NCBI RefSeq assembly: GCF_021611515.1
Contig: NZ_CP090960.1
Coordinates: forward strand, 1,054,001-1,118,000
Direction of reading: 5' to 3'
DNA length: 64,000 bases
Origin: Mariluticola halotolerans
GTDB taxonomy: Bacteria; Pseudomonadota; Alphaproteobacteria; Rhizobiales; Devosiaceae
Shown here: positions 37,274 to 46,210 of the stretch, piece by piece
Numbering within the stretch: position 1 is the first letter of the stretch
Layout of the letters: each line of letters starts with the position of its first letter
Made by a program: the position numbers and the translations under genes
Notes under the pieces: generated by a model
The model's database searches: none
What the model saw: only the letters and a program-made list of their open reading frames with translations
Told to the model about the DNA's origin: nothing

Positions 37274-38269
37274 ATGAACCTGATACAGTTTACCACCCGT
37301 GACGGCGCGCGCGCTGTGGCGCTTGTCGAGAATGGGCAGGCCCTCACCCTCAACAATACGCAATCGGTCTATGAACTGGCGCAGGCCGCGATTGCGGCCG
37401 GGCGCACGCTGCGTGAGCAAGCGGATGACCGCGGGTTTGGCGCGCCGGTGGATACCGCCGAGATTGCAGCCGAAGGCCGCCTTTTGCCGCCGATCGATCA
37501 TCCCGATCCCGCCCATCTTTATGTCACCGGCACGGGCCTGACCCATCTTGGCTCGGCCTCTACCCGCGATTCCATGCATAAATCCGCCGATGCGGATGCT
37601 GAAGCCAAGCTGACCGATTCGATGAAAATGTTCCGCATGGGACTTGAGGGCGGCAAGCCGAAGCCCGGCGAAAAGGGCGTGCAGCCGGAATGGTTCTACA
37701 AGGGCAATGGCCATGCGGTTGTGGCTCCGGGCCAGGCCATCCCCTCCCCCAGCTTTGCTGAGGATGCCGGGGAAGAGCCGGAAATTGCCGGGATCTATAT
37801 TGTGGGCCCGGACGGGCAGCCGCGCCGCCTTGGCTTTGCCATTGCCAATGAGTTTTCCGACCATGTGACCGAGCGGGTGAATTACCTGTTCCTCGCCCAT
37901 TCCAAGCTTCGCGCCTGCTCCTATGGGCCGGAACTGCTGGTGGGTGATCTGCCAGCGGATATTTCGGGCACCTCGCGCATCACGCGCAATGGCGAAACAG
38001 TTTGGGAAAAGCCGTTCCTTTCGGGTGAAGACAACATGTCCCACACCATTGCCAATCTGGAATATCATCACTTCAAATATGATCTGTTCCGCACGCCCGG
38101 CGACATCCACGTGCACATGTTCGGTACGGCGACACTGAGCTTTGCCGATAACGTGCGCACAAAAGAAGGCGATGTGTTCGAGATTTCGGCCCCGGCCTTC
38201 GGCCTGCCGCTGCACAACCCGATTGAGATTCAGCCAGAGCACGAACTGAAGATCGCACCGCTTTACTGA
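37274..38269 (+). CDS. AraD1/GguC family protein (fumarylacetoacetate-hydrolase fold)
   Basis: A 331-residue FAH-superfamily protein. It starts MNLIQFTTRDGARAVALVEN and has VTGTGLTHLGSASTRDSMH, PEWFYKGNGHAVVAPGQAIPSP and AGIYIVGPDGQPRRLGFAIANEFSDHVTE, all typical of the AraD1/GguC group. Members are thought to be 2-keto-3-deoxy-sugar-acid (e.g. L-arabinonate) dehydratases or lyases; GguC of Agrobacterium lies near sugar uptake genes. The function here is by family only. An aldo/keto reductase gene follows 123 bp later, consistent with sugar oxidation. Confidence 0.82.
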   Translation: MNLIQFTTRDGARAVALVENGQALTLNNTQSVYELAQAAIAAGRTLREQADDRGFGAPVDTAEIAAEGRLLPPIDHPDPAHLYVTGTGLTHLGSASTRDSMHKSADADAEAKLTDSMKMFRMGLEGGKPKPGEKGVQPEWFYKGNGHAVVAPGQAIPSPSFAEDAGEEPEIAGIYIVGPDGQPRRLGFAIANEFSDHVTERVNYLFLAHSKLRACSYGPELLVGDLPADISGTSRITRNGETVWEKPFLSGEDNMSHTIANLEYHHFKYDLFRTPGDIHVHMFGTATLSFADNVRTKEGDVFEISAPAFGLPLHNPIEIQPEHELKIAPLY

Positions 38270-38298
38270 TCCCTATCCCGTATCCCCGTCGAAATTTT

Positions 38299-38324
38299 TG
38301 CCTGCCGCCAACTTGCGGCAGGCA
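38299..38324. other. Perfect 10-bp hairpin between AraD1 and AKR genes
   Basis: TGCCTGCCGC and GCGGCAGGCA are exact complements around a six-base loop. No T run follows on either strand, so it may be a weak terminator or mRNA-stabilising structure at the end of the AraD1 gene. Confidence 0.4.
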
Positions 38325-38347
38325 TGAATGAGCGCTATGCAGTCGAA

Positions 38348-38361
38348 GCTAACATGTTAGC
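38348..38361. promoter_or_regulatory. Perfect 14-bp palindrome, candidate operator
   Basis: GCTAACATGTTAGC is exactly self-complementary. It lies 32-45 bp upstream of the aldo/keto reductase ATG, in promoter position. The AACATGTT centre resembles sites of GntR-type sugar-acid regulators, but no regulator is encoded nearby. Confidence 0.55.
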
Positions 38362-38392
38362 ATTGAGCGGGCGAGACGAAGGGATTTAAGCG

Positions 38393-39409
38393 ATGCAGTT
38401 CGAAAAGCGCCGCCTTGGCGAAACGAAACTTGAAATTCCAACGCTTGGCCTTGGCTGCGCCAGCCTTGCGGGGAATATGGCGGCTGTGGCGGAGACAGAT
38501 GCGCGGGCGACAATCGCCGCCGCGCTGGAGGCCGGCATTGATTATATCGATACCGCGCCGTTTTATGGTTTTGGCAAATCCGAACGGCTGGTGGGCGACG
38601 GGGTGCGCGCCCGGCGCGAAGAGCTGATCCTTTCCACCAAGGTTGGCCGTCTGCTGGCCCCGCAATTCGGGCCTTATGACCCGCCCAATGGCTGGGTCGA
38701 TCCGCTGCCGTTTGTCGATGTGTTCGATTATAGCTATGACGCGATCATGCGCTCGTTCGAGGACAGTTTGCAGCGGCTGGGCCTCAATCGCGTCGATATT
38801 CTTTATGTGCACGACATTGGCGAGGCGACCCATGGCAAGGCGCGCAATGCGGTGCTTTGGGACCAGTTGGCCAATCAGGGCGGCTACAAGGCCTTGCGTG
38901 AACTGCGCGATAACGGCACGGTTTCTGCCATTGGCCTTGGGGTCAATGAGTGGGAAGTGCTGATGGACGCCTTTGAATTGGGCGACTGGGACGCATTCCT
39001 GCTGGCCGGGCGCTATACGCTTTTAGAGCAGACCTCGCTGTCGCCCTTCCTTGAAACCTGCATTGCCCGCAAGGCGTCCGTTGTCATCGGCGGGCCGTTC
39101 AATTCGGGCATTCTGGTGGGCGGCGACACCTGGAACTATGGCAAGGCCCCGGAAGAGATCGTGCGCAAGGTCGGGATCATCCAGTCGGTCTGTGCCGATT
39201 TCGGCGTGGCCATGCCCGCCGCCGCATTGAAGTTTCCGCTGACCCACCCGGCGGTCGCCTCGGTCATTCCCGGCCCGCGCACGCCGACCGAATTGCAGCA
39301 AATTCTCGACTGGTGGGCGGTTGATATTCCCGACGGGGTCTGGGACGCCATGGCCGACAAGGGCCTGTTTGCCCCCGGCACCCCGCTGCCGAGCGGCAAG
39401 ACTGTTTGA
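38393..39409 (+). CDS. Aldo/keto reductase (sugar or pyridoxal dehydrogenase type)
   Basis: A 338-residue AKR-fold oxidoreductase using NAD(P). Catalytic residues are Asp in YIDTAPFYG, Tyr in FYGFGKSERLVGDG and Lys in LSTKVGRLLAP, and VHDIGEATHG replaces the usual histidine segment. It resembles D-threo-aldose/L-fucose dehydrogenases and pyridoxal 4-dehydrogenase, which oxidise sugars to lactones or pyridoxal to a lactone. Together with the AraD1-family neighbour, a pentose or fucose oxidation pathway is likely but unproven. A palindromic operator candidate lies upstream, and a terminator follows. Confidence 0.87.
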   Translation: MQFEKRRLGETKLEIPTLGLGCASLAGNMAAVAETDARATIAAALEAGIDYIDTAPFYGFGKSERLVGDGVRARREELILSTKVGRLLAPQFGPYDPPNGWVDPLPFVDVFDYSYDAIMRSFEDSLQRLGLNRVDILYVHDIGEATHGKARNAVLWDQLANQGGYKALRELRDNGTVSAIGLGVNEWEVLMDAFELGDWDAFLLAGRYTLLEQTSLSPFLETCIARKASVVIGGPFNSGILVGGDTWNYGKAPEEIVRKVGIIQSVCADFGVAMPAAALKFPLTHPAVASVIPGPRTPTELQQILDWWAVDIPDGVWDAMADKGLFAPGTPLPSGKTV

Positions 39410-39430
39410 TATTATTGCGTTTGATGGTTC

Positions 39431-39462
39431 AAAGTCGGCGTCCCTGAGGGGTGCCGGCTTTT
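39431..39462 (+). terminator. Probable terminator after the aldo/keto reductase gene
   Basis: AAGTCGGC (39432-39439) pairs with GCCGGCTT (39453-39460, one G-T pair) and is followed by a short T run, 22 bp after the stop. Confidence 0.5.
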
Positions 39463-39500
39463 ATGGGCTGGAGCCGTTCCCTTTTTGCTCACCCCCCTTC

Positions 39501-39597
39501 GTCATCGCGAGGCGCGCAGCGCCGTGGCGATCCAGAGCCGCAAATGCCGGTATCTGCCGCTCCTGGATTGCCGCGCGCCTTTGGCGCTCGCAATGAC
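39501..39597 (+). repeat. Interspersed palindromic repeat, family C (copy 2)
   Basis: A 97-bp element, same as 31449-31544: it starts GTCATCGCGAGGCGCGCAGC and ends GCGCTCGCAATGAC, and the internal spacer differs. It is the first of several repeats that fill the 677-bp gap 39410-40086. Confidence 0.8.
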
Positions 39598-39640
39598 GAA
39601 GATCGTGGCACTCGCAAACCAACCACCCCCACCTTCTCCC

Positions 39641-39764
39641 TCGGGCTTGACCCGAGGGCTCATGACCCGTCATCCACACCGACAGAGGGCGGGACAAAGT
39701 CACTCCACGCCCACCTGAAACGCAGCAATATCGCATGGGTACTCGGGTCAAGCCCGAGTATGAC
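39641..39764. repeat. Inverted repeat, family E
   Basis: TCGGGCTTGACCCGAGGG (39641-39658) and ACTCGGGTCAAGCCCGAGTA (39741-39760) are palindromic units in inverse orientation, about 80 bp apart. I see no second copy of this family in the window. Confidence 0.6.
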
Positions 39765-39802
39765 GATTGAGGGATATCATGAGGGTGTGTGTGCGCTCCC
39801 CC

Positions 39803-39839
39803 AAACCGTCATCCTGAGCCTGTCGAAGGACGAGGGTTT
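39803..39839 (+). repeat. Interspersed palindromic repeat, family B (single unit)
   Basis: ATCCTGAGCCTGTCGAAGGA with flanks AAACCGTC and CGAGGGTTT, same as the unit at 32913-32949. Confidence 0.78.
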
Positions 39840-39860
39840 GAGGAAGCGTGCGCAGAGACT

Positions 39861-40020
39861 TCTTCTCCCTCCCCCTTGTGGGGAGGGATCAAGGGTGGGG
39901 GGCGCCCGAAGGGCCAAACAAAGAGTCTGCAATCTCTCCGCGAATATAGAGTTCGTGGCTCCACCCCACCCGACCCGGCTTTGCCGGGCCACCCTCCCCA
40001 TCAAGGGGAGGGAAAAAGGG
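39861..40020. repeat. 160-bp inverted repeat, family D
   Basis: Left end TCTCCCTCCCCCTTGTGGGG and right end CCCCATCAAGGGGAGGGAAA are inverted relative to each other, each with its own hairpin. An inner hairpin CCCGGCTTTGCCGGG lies at 39974-39988. The whole looks like a non-coding mobile repeat. Confidence 0.65.
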
Positions 40021-40040
40021 GCATGCCGCAGGCTCAGATG

Positions 40041-40064
40041 CGCGCTCTTGGCGCTCGCAATGAC
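40041..40064 (+). repeat. Family C repeat fragment (right end)
   Basis: Only the right arm, CGCGCTCTTGGCGCTCGCAA then TGAC, of the family C element, ending 23 bp before the CckA stop codon. Confidence 0.65.
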
Positions 40065-40086
40065 GGCGCTCGCTACCCGCTCAAAC

Positions 40087-42639
40087 CTACTCGTCGTCAC
40101 CCGATTGCAGGACTTCCTTGACCTTGGAATTGATCTGGTCAAGCGAATAGGGTTTGGGCAGGAATTCGACGCTGCGGTCGTCTTCTATGTCCTTGCGCAC
40201 GCTTTCCTCGGCGTAGCCGGAGACAAAGATCACCTTGAGGTTGGGGAAGCGTTTGCGGACGATTTTGAGCAAGGCGGGGCCATCCATTTCGGGCATGACC
40301 ACGTCGGAAATCATCAGATCGAGTTCGCCATCGATCTCATCGAGCAATTCCAGCGCTTCCTCGCCGCCTTCGGCCTCGTAGACCTCGTAACCGGTGGTGG
40401 CCAGCGCGCGGGCGGAGAAGGTGCGGACGCTTTCCTCGTCTTCCACGATCAGGATGCGTTCATGGCCGGTCAGATCCTTGACCGGGGCGGCAACGACTTT
40501 TTCGGTCACCTCGCCAGCGGCCACGATGTGGCGGGGCAGGAACAGGCGGAAGGTGGTGCCTTTGCCGACTTCTGAATCGGCGTAAATGAAGCCGCCGGTC
40601 TGTTTGACAATGCCATAGACCATGGAAAGGCCCAGCCCGGTGCCCTTGCCCAGTTCCTTGGTGGAGAAGAAGGGATCGAAGATCTTCTCGATGATTTCGG
40701 GATCGATGCCGGTGCCGCCATCCTCGACTTCGATCTGGACATAGTCGGCAGCGGGCATGCCCTGATAATCAAGGCTTTCGGCCTGATAGGCGGTGATATT
40801 GCGGGTGCGCAGAATGATCTGGCCGCCCTCGGGCATGGCGTCGCGCGCGTTGACCACCAGGTTGATGATGACCTGTTCCAGCTGCACCAGATCGGCACGG
40901 ACCGGCCAGATATCATTGCCATGTTCGACATCAAGGCTGATCTGCTCGCCGATCAGGCGTTTGAGCAACACTGTCAGATCATCGATATGGGTTGGTATTT
41001 CAAGCACTTGCGGGCGAAGGGTCTGGCGGCGCGAGAAGGCCAGCAACTGGCGCACAAGCCCGGCGGCGCGGTTGGCGCTCTGCTTGATCGACATAATGTC
41101 GGAGAAGGACGGATCGGTGGCCTTGTGCTTCAAGAGCAGGAGATCGGAAAAGCCGATAATGGCGGTCAGCACGTTGTTGAAATCGTGCGCCACACCACCG
41201 GCGAGCTGGCCGACGGCCTGCATTTTCTGGCCTTGCGCGAACTGGGCTTCCAGCTTGCGCTGGTCGGTCATATCCAGGGCATAAACGATGACGCGCTCGG
41301 GCGAGCCCTGCACTTCCTCGGAACTGGAAACGTAAAGCCGGGCCGCGTGATCGCCATCCTGATTGAGCATGACATCGACGGGCGCAATATCGGAGCGCTT
41401 GGCCCCGGCATCGGCGATGGATTCGGCAACGGCTGTGCGATGATCCTCGGTAATCAGATCGGCGAGATATTGCCCCTCGACGCTGCGTTCCACCGCATCC
41501 AGCCCGAAAATCCGGGTGAAAGGCGCGTTGGTGCGCATGATGCGCCCCTCCTGATCGAGGGTGGCAATAGCAAAAGGCGTGTCGTTGAAGAAGCGCGAGA
41601 AGCGCACTTCAGCGGCGCGCAAATCCTCGTCACTATCGGCACCACGGGTCCGGTCGAGCACCAGGGTGCGGGTTTCGCCCAATTCACCCTCGGCGAGACG
41701 CGCTGCGCGATGCAAGAGGCGCACCGGCATGCTGGTGCCATTGCTCTGGACCAGATCGATATCGATGATCTCGGTGCGGATTTCCCCGTCGCTACGCCCG
41801 CCCATGAGCAGGCTGGCCCCGTCGCCGCGCACCACATCGCGCAAGGCAAGCGAGCCGCTCTCGAACTCGGCCAGATCATAGCCCAGCCAGTCGGCCAGCG
41901 TTGAGTTGATGTATTGAATGCGGCCCTTGGCGTCGGCCGAGAAGAAGCCGGCCGGTGCGTGATCGAGATAATCGATGGCGCGCTGGAGTTCGAGGAAGAT
42001 GTTTTCCTGATTTTCGCGGTCGCGGGAAATATCCTCGATAGACCACATGACCAAGGGCTTTGCCGCCCCGTCGATTTCGGGCAAGGCGCGGACGCTGACC
42101 CGATACCAGCTGGCCATGGTGGTCGCCTCGGTCTGGGGAATGCCGAGCGGGCGGGTCAGGCGGATATCCTCGGTGGCCGGGCGGCCATCGCGGGCGGCGC
42201 GGGACAGGCGGTAAATCGCCTCGCTCGCCTCGGACATATTGGCAAAGAGGCGCGGCATGCTGATGGGCATGCCGCCGCGATTGTCCATGAAATGGGCATA
42301 GCGGGCATTGGAGTAGATGATCTTGCCCTCGCGCTCGGCAACCAGCGCGCCGAAGGGCAGGCTGTCGACCATGGCGCGGCTGATTGTGCGTTTTTCCCCG
42401 CCGCCTGCGAAGCGGAACAGACCGGCGGCGAAGGCGAACAGGCAGAAAACGCCAACAACGGCCAAAAGCCCGAGAATAAGCAGCATGGTTTCTGCCGGCA
42501 GCGCTTCGCCATAAAGCGAGGCTGCGCCAGCGGCCACAACAAAGCCAAGCGCCAGCAGCAGAACGCGCCACGTGCCCGAGCTTTCGGGTTTCCGGGAAAT
42601 CAGGGGTTCAGGGTAATGATCGTCATTGCGTGGCGCCAC
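40087..42639 (-). CDS. cckA: Hybrid sensor histidine kinase CckA
   Basis: An 850-residue hybrid kinase. Two N-terminal membrane helices (about residues 24-43 and 49-76) are followed by several PAS-like domains (roughly 85-460), a HisKA domain with phospho-acceptor His485 ([14 protein letters not shown]), an HATPase domain with [14 protein letters not shown] and EDGGTGID, and a C-terminal receiver with Asp779 ([14 protein letters not shown]). This architecture and the HDFNN box are those of CckA, which feeds phosphate through ChpT to CtrA and CpdR. Perfect CtrA-type boxes lie within the flagellar promoters nearby. It follows flhB on the same strand by 168 bp. Confidence 0.93.
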   Translation of the reverse strand: MAPRNDDHYPEPLISRKPESSGTWRVLLLALGFVVAAGAASLYGEALPAETMLLILGLLAVVGVFCLFAFAAGLFRFAGGGEKRTISRAMVDSLPFGALVAEREGKIIYSNARYAHFMDNRGGMPISMPRLFANMSEASEAIYRLSRAARDGRPATEDIRLTRPLGIPQTEATTMASWYRVSVRALPEIDGAAKPLVMWSIEDISRDRENQENIFLELQRAIDYLDHAPAGFFSADAKGRIQYINSTLADWLGYDLAEFESGSLALRDVVRGDGASLLMGGRSDGEIRTEIIDIDLVQSNGTSMPVRLLHRAARLAEGELGETRTLVLDRTRGADSDEDLRAAEVRFSRFFNDTPFAIATLDQEGRIMRTNAPFTRIFGLDAVERSVEGQYLADLITEDHRTAVAESIADAGAKRSDIAPVDVMLNQDGDHAARLYVSSSEEVQGSPERVIVYALDMTDQRKLEAQFAQGQKMQAVGQLAGGVAHDFNNVLTAIIGFSDLLLLKHKATDPSFSDIMSIKQSANRAAGLVRQLLAFSRRQTLRPQVLEIPTHIDDLTVLLKRLIGEQISLDVEHGNDIWPVRADLVQLEQVIINLVVNARDAMPEGGQIILRTRNITAYQAESLDYQGMPAADYVQIEVEDGGTGIDPEIIEKIFDPFFSTKELGKGTGLGLSMVYGIVKQTGGFIYADSEVGKGTTFRLFLPRHIVAAGEVTEKVVAAPVKDLTGHERILIVEDEESVRTFSARALATTGYEVYEAEGGEEALELLDEIDGELDLMISDVVMPEMDGPALLKIVRKRFPNLKVIFVSGYAEESVRKDIEDDRSVEFLPKPYSLDQINSKVKEVLQSGDDE

Positions 42640-42807
42640 TGCCGTACGAGCTCACTTTATATTGCCTTGGGCGCCGCGGATTCCCCATCGAATCAGCCCC
42701 TGCCCCAAGTCCTAGCAAATGGCCAAAGGTCTTGGGTAGCCTCAAGTATTAAGTCTATCAGATATTACACATTATGTGCCCGAAATCTGCCTTAAGGACA
42801 AATCCTC

Positions 42808-43884
42808 TCAGGAACTCCAGCTCTTGCGCGATCTCAACCGCATCACATAGCCGATCACCTGGGCAACGGCCTTGAAATGTTCGGTGGGAATGGTGCCCTC
42901 GATATCCACACTGACATAAAGCGCGCGGGCCAGCGGCGGATTTTCAACAATGGGCACCTTGTTCTCGTTGGCCAGTTCACGAATTTTGAGGGCGATGGCA
43001 TCAGCCCCCTTGGCGACGCAGACCGGGGCATTCATCGTCTCATCATATTTGAGCGCGATGGCGTAGTGGGTGGGGTTGGTGACGACGACCGTTGCATCTG
43101 GCACGGAGGCCATCATGCGGTTCTGGGCGCGTTGCTGGCGGATCTGGCGGATGCGGCCCTTGACCTGGGGGTCACCTTCCATCTGCTTGTATTCGTCACG
43201 CACTTCCTTGATCGTCATCTTCTGGCGCTCCCACCAGCGATAGCGCTGATACATGTAATCCGCGGCGGCAATGATGGTGATGATGATCAGGGTGGCGGCG
43301 AAAATCTTGAGCCCCAGTTCCTGAAACTCGGCCAGAATGATCAGCGGTTCGACGGTCATCAGCGTGTCGAGCCGGTCCCGCTCGGGCCAGAGCACAAAGA
43401 ACATCACCGCGCCAACGATGGTGAGTTTCAGCAGCCCCTTGAGGAAGTTGACGAGGGATTCGGCGGAAAACAGGCGTTTGAACCCGGCAGCCGGTGAGAT
43501 TTTGGACCATTTCGGTTTGATCGGATCGACCGAGAGCACGGGCTTGTGCTGGATCAGGTTGGCCGCAACCGCTGCAATGGCGAGAAAACCCAGCGGCACG
43601 ATGGCGATCAGCATGATGGAATAGGACAGACCGGAGAAAAACCGCAGAAAGCCGGGGCCGGAAACGTCATAGAGATCGGCATTGGCCATCACGGTTTCCA
43701 GCGTGGTCAGCAAGCTGGCGCTGGCGCGGGGGGCCAGCAGGGCAAACACCAGCGTTGAGCCGAAAATCATGAACCAGGTCGTCACTTCCTGGCTTTTGGC
43801 GACATCGCCGCGTTTATGGGCGTCATCCAGCTTTTTCTGGGATGGGTCCTCTGTCTTTTCTGACTTGTCGGGTTCGTCGGCCAT
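42808..43884 (-). CDS. flhB: Flagellar type III export switch protein FlhB
   Basis: A 358-residue export-gate protein. The start MADEPDKSEKTEDPSQKKLDDAHKRGDVAKSQEV is the conserved cytoplasmic N-terminus. Four membrane helices follow, and the autocleavage motif NPTH is at residues 270-273 (VVVTNPTHYAIALKY), controlling the rod/hook-to-filament switch. Its ATG shares a base with the fliR stop (TAATG), so the pair is translationally coupled. It ends the flgB-flgC-fliE-fliQ-fliR-flhB run. Confidence 0.97.
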   Translation of the reverse strand: MADEPDKSEKTEDPSQKKLDDAHKRGDVAKSQEVTTWFMIFGSTLVFALLAPRASASLLTTLETVMANADLYDVSGPGFLRFFSGLSYSIMLIAIVPLGFLAIAAVAANLIQHKPVLSVDPIKPKWSKISPAAGFKRLFSAESLVNFLKGLLKLTIVGAVMFFVLWPERDRLDTLMTVEPLIILAEFQELGLKIFAATLIIITIIAAADYMYQRYRWWERQKMTIKEVRDEYKQMEGDPQVKGRIRQIRQQRAQNRMMASVPDATVVVTNPTHYAIALKYDETMNAPVCVAKGADAIALKIRELANENKVPIVENPPLARALYVSVDIEGTIPTEHFKAVAQVIGYVMRLRSRKSWSS

Positions 43885-44660
43885 TATCTGCCGCCCCGCA
43901 ACATCATGAAATGATCTTCAATATGGGTGAGATACCAGCCCATCATCATGGTCAGCAGCAGGGCCAGCAGCAAAAGGCCAATGCCGATATTGGCGGGCAT
44001 GGCGACAAAGAACACCTGCACCTGCGGCATGAGCCGGGCGAGAATGCCCAGCCCCAGATAAAATACCAGACCGAAGACAATAAACGGCCCGGACATCTGG
44101 ATGGCGATACTGAAGGCGCTGGAAATGGTGCGAATGGCCAGATCGGCCGCATCTCCCAGCATGAGCGGGCTTGAGGGCGAGAAGACCGTGTAACTGTCGT
44201 AGATCGCGGAGAGGATGAGATAGTGCATATCGGTGGCGAAAATCAGCGTCAGGCCGAGAAAGGACAGGAAACTGCCGATGAGCGCGCCCTGCGACCCCTG
44301 CTGGGTGGGATCGGCGGCGGTGGCGATCGACAGGCCGACCTGAAAGGCGATGATGGCACCGGCGGTTTGCGCGGCGGACACAATCAGCCGGGCAATGCCG
44401 CCAATGATAAAGCCCACCGCCATTTCATGCAGCAGGATGGTCATGACCTGTAACAGGTTATTTTCGGCAAAGGGCGGCAGGCCTTCAACCAGAAGCGGAT
44501 AAAGCGCCAGCGAGAACAACAGCGCAAAGGTGAGCCGCATGCGGGCGGGAATCATGCCCTCGCCAATGGCGGGCATCAGCATGAGCATGGTGCCGACACG
44601 TGCGAAAATGAGCAGGTAAAAATAGGCTGTTTGCGGCAGCCAGTCGAGACCGATGGTCAT
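43884..44660 (-). CDS. fliR: Flagellar export protein FliR
   Basis: A 258-residue polytopic component of the export gate with six hydrophobic helices. Segments such as FYLLIFARVGTMLMLMPAIGEGMIP, HEMAVGFIIGGIARLIVSAAQTAGAIIAFQVGLS and SGPFIVFGLVFYLGLGILARLMPQVQVFFVAMP are characteristic. It forms the helical export gate with FliP and FliQ. It is 12 bp downstream of fliQ and overlaps flhB. Confidence 0.96.
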   Translation of the reverse strand: MTIGLDWLPQTAYFYLLIFARVGTMLMLMPAIGEGMIPARMRLTFALLFSLALYPLLVEGLPPFAENNLLQVMTILLHEMAVGFIIGGIARLIVSAAQTAGAIIAFQVGLSIATAADPTQQGSQGALIGSFLSFLGLTLIFATDMHYLILSAIYDSYTVFSPSSPLMLGDAADLAIRTISSAFSIAIQMSGPFIVFGLVFYLGLGILARLMPQVQVFFVAMPANIGIGLLLLALLLTMMMGWYLTHIEDHFMMLRGGR

Positions 44661-44672
44661 GGGGCCGTCACG

Positions 44673-44939
44673 CTAACCGCCCGTGACAATCATGTCCGCT
44701 ATTCGGAGCATGAAGGCGTTCAGCGTGGCCCCCATAAAGGGCAAGGCCACAATCATGGTGACGAAGATCGCCAGAATCTTGGGCACGAAAACCAGAGTCA
44801 TTTCCTGGATTTGCGTCAAAGCCTGAAACAAGGCGATGATGACGCCAACGACCAGACCGACAATCATCATGGGCGCAGAGACAATGATCAGAACCCAGAT
44901 GCCTTCGCGGCTGATATCGAGGACTTCATTACCGGTCAT
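44673..44939 (-). CDS. fliQ: Flagellar export protein FliQ
   Basis: An 88-residue two-helix protein: GIWVLIIVSAPMMIVGLVVGVIIALFQALTQIQEMTLVFVPKILAIFVTMIVALPFMGATLNAF. The QALTQIQEMTLVFVPK segment is the FliQ signature. It packs around FliP and FliR in the export gate. It lies 27 bp after fliE. Confidence 0.96.
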   Translation of the reverse strand: MTGNEVLDISREGIWVLIIVSAPMMIVGLVVGVIIALFQALTQIQEMTLVFVPKILAIFVTMIVALPFMGATLNAFMLRIADMIVTGG

Positions 44940-44966
44940 GCCCTGCCCTTTGCGCCTTATCCATGC

Positions 44967-45290
44967 CTAGATCGGCATGCGCATGATTTCTTCATATGCC
45001 GAGATGACCCGATCCCGCACCGCAACCATGCTTTCGATGGCCACTTCGGTCTGGGAAATCGCGGTGACAGCATCCACGACATTGGCCTTACCGTTTATCA
45101 TATCCAGCGAGGTCTGGTCAGAAACCTTCCCGGCTTCCACAACCGACTGCAGGTTCTGGGAGACCAGTTCACCGAAATTCGGGCCGGCAGCCTGGGTATC
45201 GACCGGGGTGGGCTGGGATTTGCCAGCCTGGCTGATCAGGTTCTGGGCCTGGCCATAGGCGGCGGTGGCGGCGTTGAAGGGCATGCTCAT
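44967..45290 (-). CDS. fliE: Flagellar hook-basal body protein FliE
   Basis: A 107-residue rod-MS-ring junction protein. FGELVSQNLQSVVEAGKVSDQTSLDMINGKANVVDAVTAISQTEVAIESMVAVRDRVISAYEEIMRMPI is the conserved FliE region ending in IMRMPI. The order flgB-flgC-fliE matches the rod-assembly operon of many bacteria. Confidence 0.95.
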   Translation of the reverse strand: MSMPFNAATAAYGQAQNLISQAGKSQPTPVDTQAAGPNFGELVSQNLQSVVEAGKVSDQTSLDMINGKANVVDAVTAISQTEVAIESMVAVRDRVISAYEEIMRMPI

Positions 45291-45322
45291 TGTATCAATC
45301 GCTTTCCATAAAAAAGATCAGC

Positions 45323-45736
45323 CTAGCCGCGCAGGATATCGAGGGTTCTACCCACCATTTGCCGCGTGGAACTGATGACATTGAGATTGGCTTCATAGGT
45401 GCGCTGGGCTTCGCGCATATCCATGGCCTCGATCAGCGGATCGACATTGGGGTAGCGCACATAGCCTGTGGCATCGGCTGCTGGATGGCCCGGCTCGTAG
45501 CGGGTCTCGAAATCCGACAGATCATAGGCCATGCGGCCCACCTTGACCTCGTAGCCGCCCAGTTCGCGGTCAAACTCGGCCTTGAAAGTCGGCACGCGGC
45601 GTCTGTAGGGTTCTTCATCCGGGGTCTTGCCGGCAGAATCGGCATTGGCGATGTTTTCCGCAATGACGCGCATACGCGCTGTCTGTGCGTGCAGGCCGGT
45701 TGCGGAAATCCGCATTGAATTCATGAAGTCATTCAT
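45323..45736 (-). CDS. flgC: Flagellar proximal rod protein FlgC
   Basis: A 137-residue rod protein. The N-terminal helix FMNSMRISATGLHAQTARMRVIAENIANADSAGKTPDEEPYRRR and C-terminal YVRYPNVDPLIEAMDMREAQRTYEANLNVISSTRQMVGRTLDIL are typical of FlgC. It is 12 bp after flgB. Confidence 0.96.
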   Translation of the reverse strand: MNDFMNSMRISATGLHAQTARMRVIAENIANADSAGKTPDEEPYRRRVPTFKAEFDRELGGYEVKVGRMAYDLSDFETRYEPGHPAADATGYVRYPNVDPLIEAMDMREAQRTYEANLNVISSTRQMVGRTLDILRG

Positions 45737-45748
45737 CGGTTATTGCCT

Positions 45749-46150
45749 TTATCTTCCCAATGCGGTGCGCATCAGCCGTATCGAGCGCGTGTACAGCGTG
45801 GTGGCCGCCTGAAAATCCATCTGGTTGGCCGAGACCTTCATCATCTCGTCTTCCAGCGTCACCCCATTGCCCTCTGGCGTGATCTCGAAACTGTTCATTT
45901 TCTGGGGCGCAAAGCCGTTGGTGTCGCTGGAGGCAATCGCGTAATGCCCCTTCTGGGTGGCGGCGGTTGTGACCTGCGCTGTGGAAAACTGCCCCACATG
46001 CTCGGCAAAGTTGTATTCTTTCAGGTCCCGGCCCCGGTAGTTTGGGGTTTCCGCGTTGGCAACGTTTTCGGCCAGCAGCCCCTGACGGGTCTGATGCCAC
46101 TGCATTTTCTGCGTTATTGCCGCAAATAGCGGTATCTGGCTGATTCCCAT
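45749..46150 (-). CDS. flgB: Flagellar proximal rod protein FlgB
   Basis: A 133-residue rod protein with IPLFAAITQKMQWHQTRQGLLAENVANAETPNYRGRDLKEYNF, the FlgB N-terminus. The start at 46150 is chosen because it gives MGISQIPLF; the frame from 46189 adds 13 residues that run into the regulatory region. It is the first gene of the flgB-to-flhB unit. Upstream are a 13-bp FlbD-like element and a perfect CtrA-type box. Confidence 0.95.
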   Translation of the reverse strand: MGISQIPLFAAITQKMQWHQTRQGLLAENVANAETPNYRGRDLKEYNFAEHVGQFSTAQVTTAATQKGHYAIASSDTNGFAPQKMNSFEITPEGNGVTLEDEMMKVSANQMDFQAATTLYTRSIRLMRTALGR

Positions 46151-46173
46151 ATGCCGACTCCCAGTCTCAACTA

Positions 46174-46186
46174 GGCAAATCCTGCC
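46174..46186. promoter_or_regulatory. Candidate FlbD-type element, GGCAA-N3-YTGCC (flgB/fliO)
   Basis: GGCAAATCCTGCC is one of three 13-bp matches to GGCAA-N3-YTGCC, all found in flagellar divergent promoter regions. It lies 24-36 bp before the flgB ATG, between the ATG and the CtrA-type box, a position suited to repressing a CtrA-driven promoter. Confidence 0.5.
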
Positions 46187-46195
46187 CACCTATAG

Positions 46196-46210
46196 TTAAC
46201 AACCTATTAA
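46196..46210. promoter_or_regulatory. CtrA-type box TTAA-N7-TTAA (flgB/fliO)
   Basis: TTAA at 46196-46199 and TTAA at 46207-46210, seven bases apart, an exact match to the CtrA consensus. It is 46-60 bp before the flgB start and about 110 bp before fliO. Confidence 0.65.

Noticed and set aside
39410-40086. CRISPR array or small RNA genes in the repeat cluster
   Set aside because: The repeats belong to different families, are palindromic and irregularly spaced; no repeat-spacer pattern.
40921-42795. Plus-strand frames opposite cckA
   Set aside because: The minus strand has complete PAS, kinase and receiver domains; the antisense frames have no domain.
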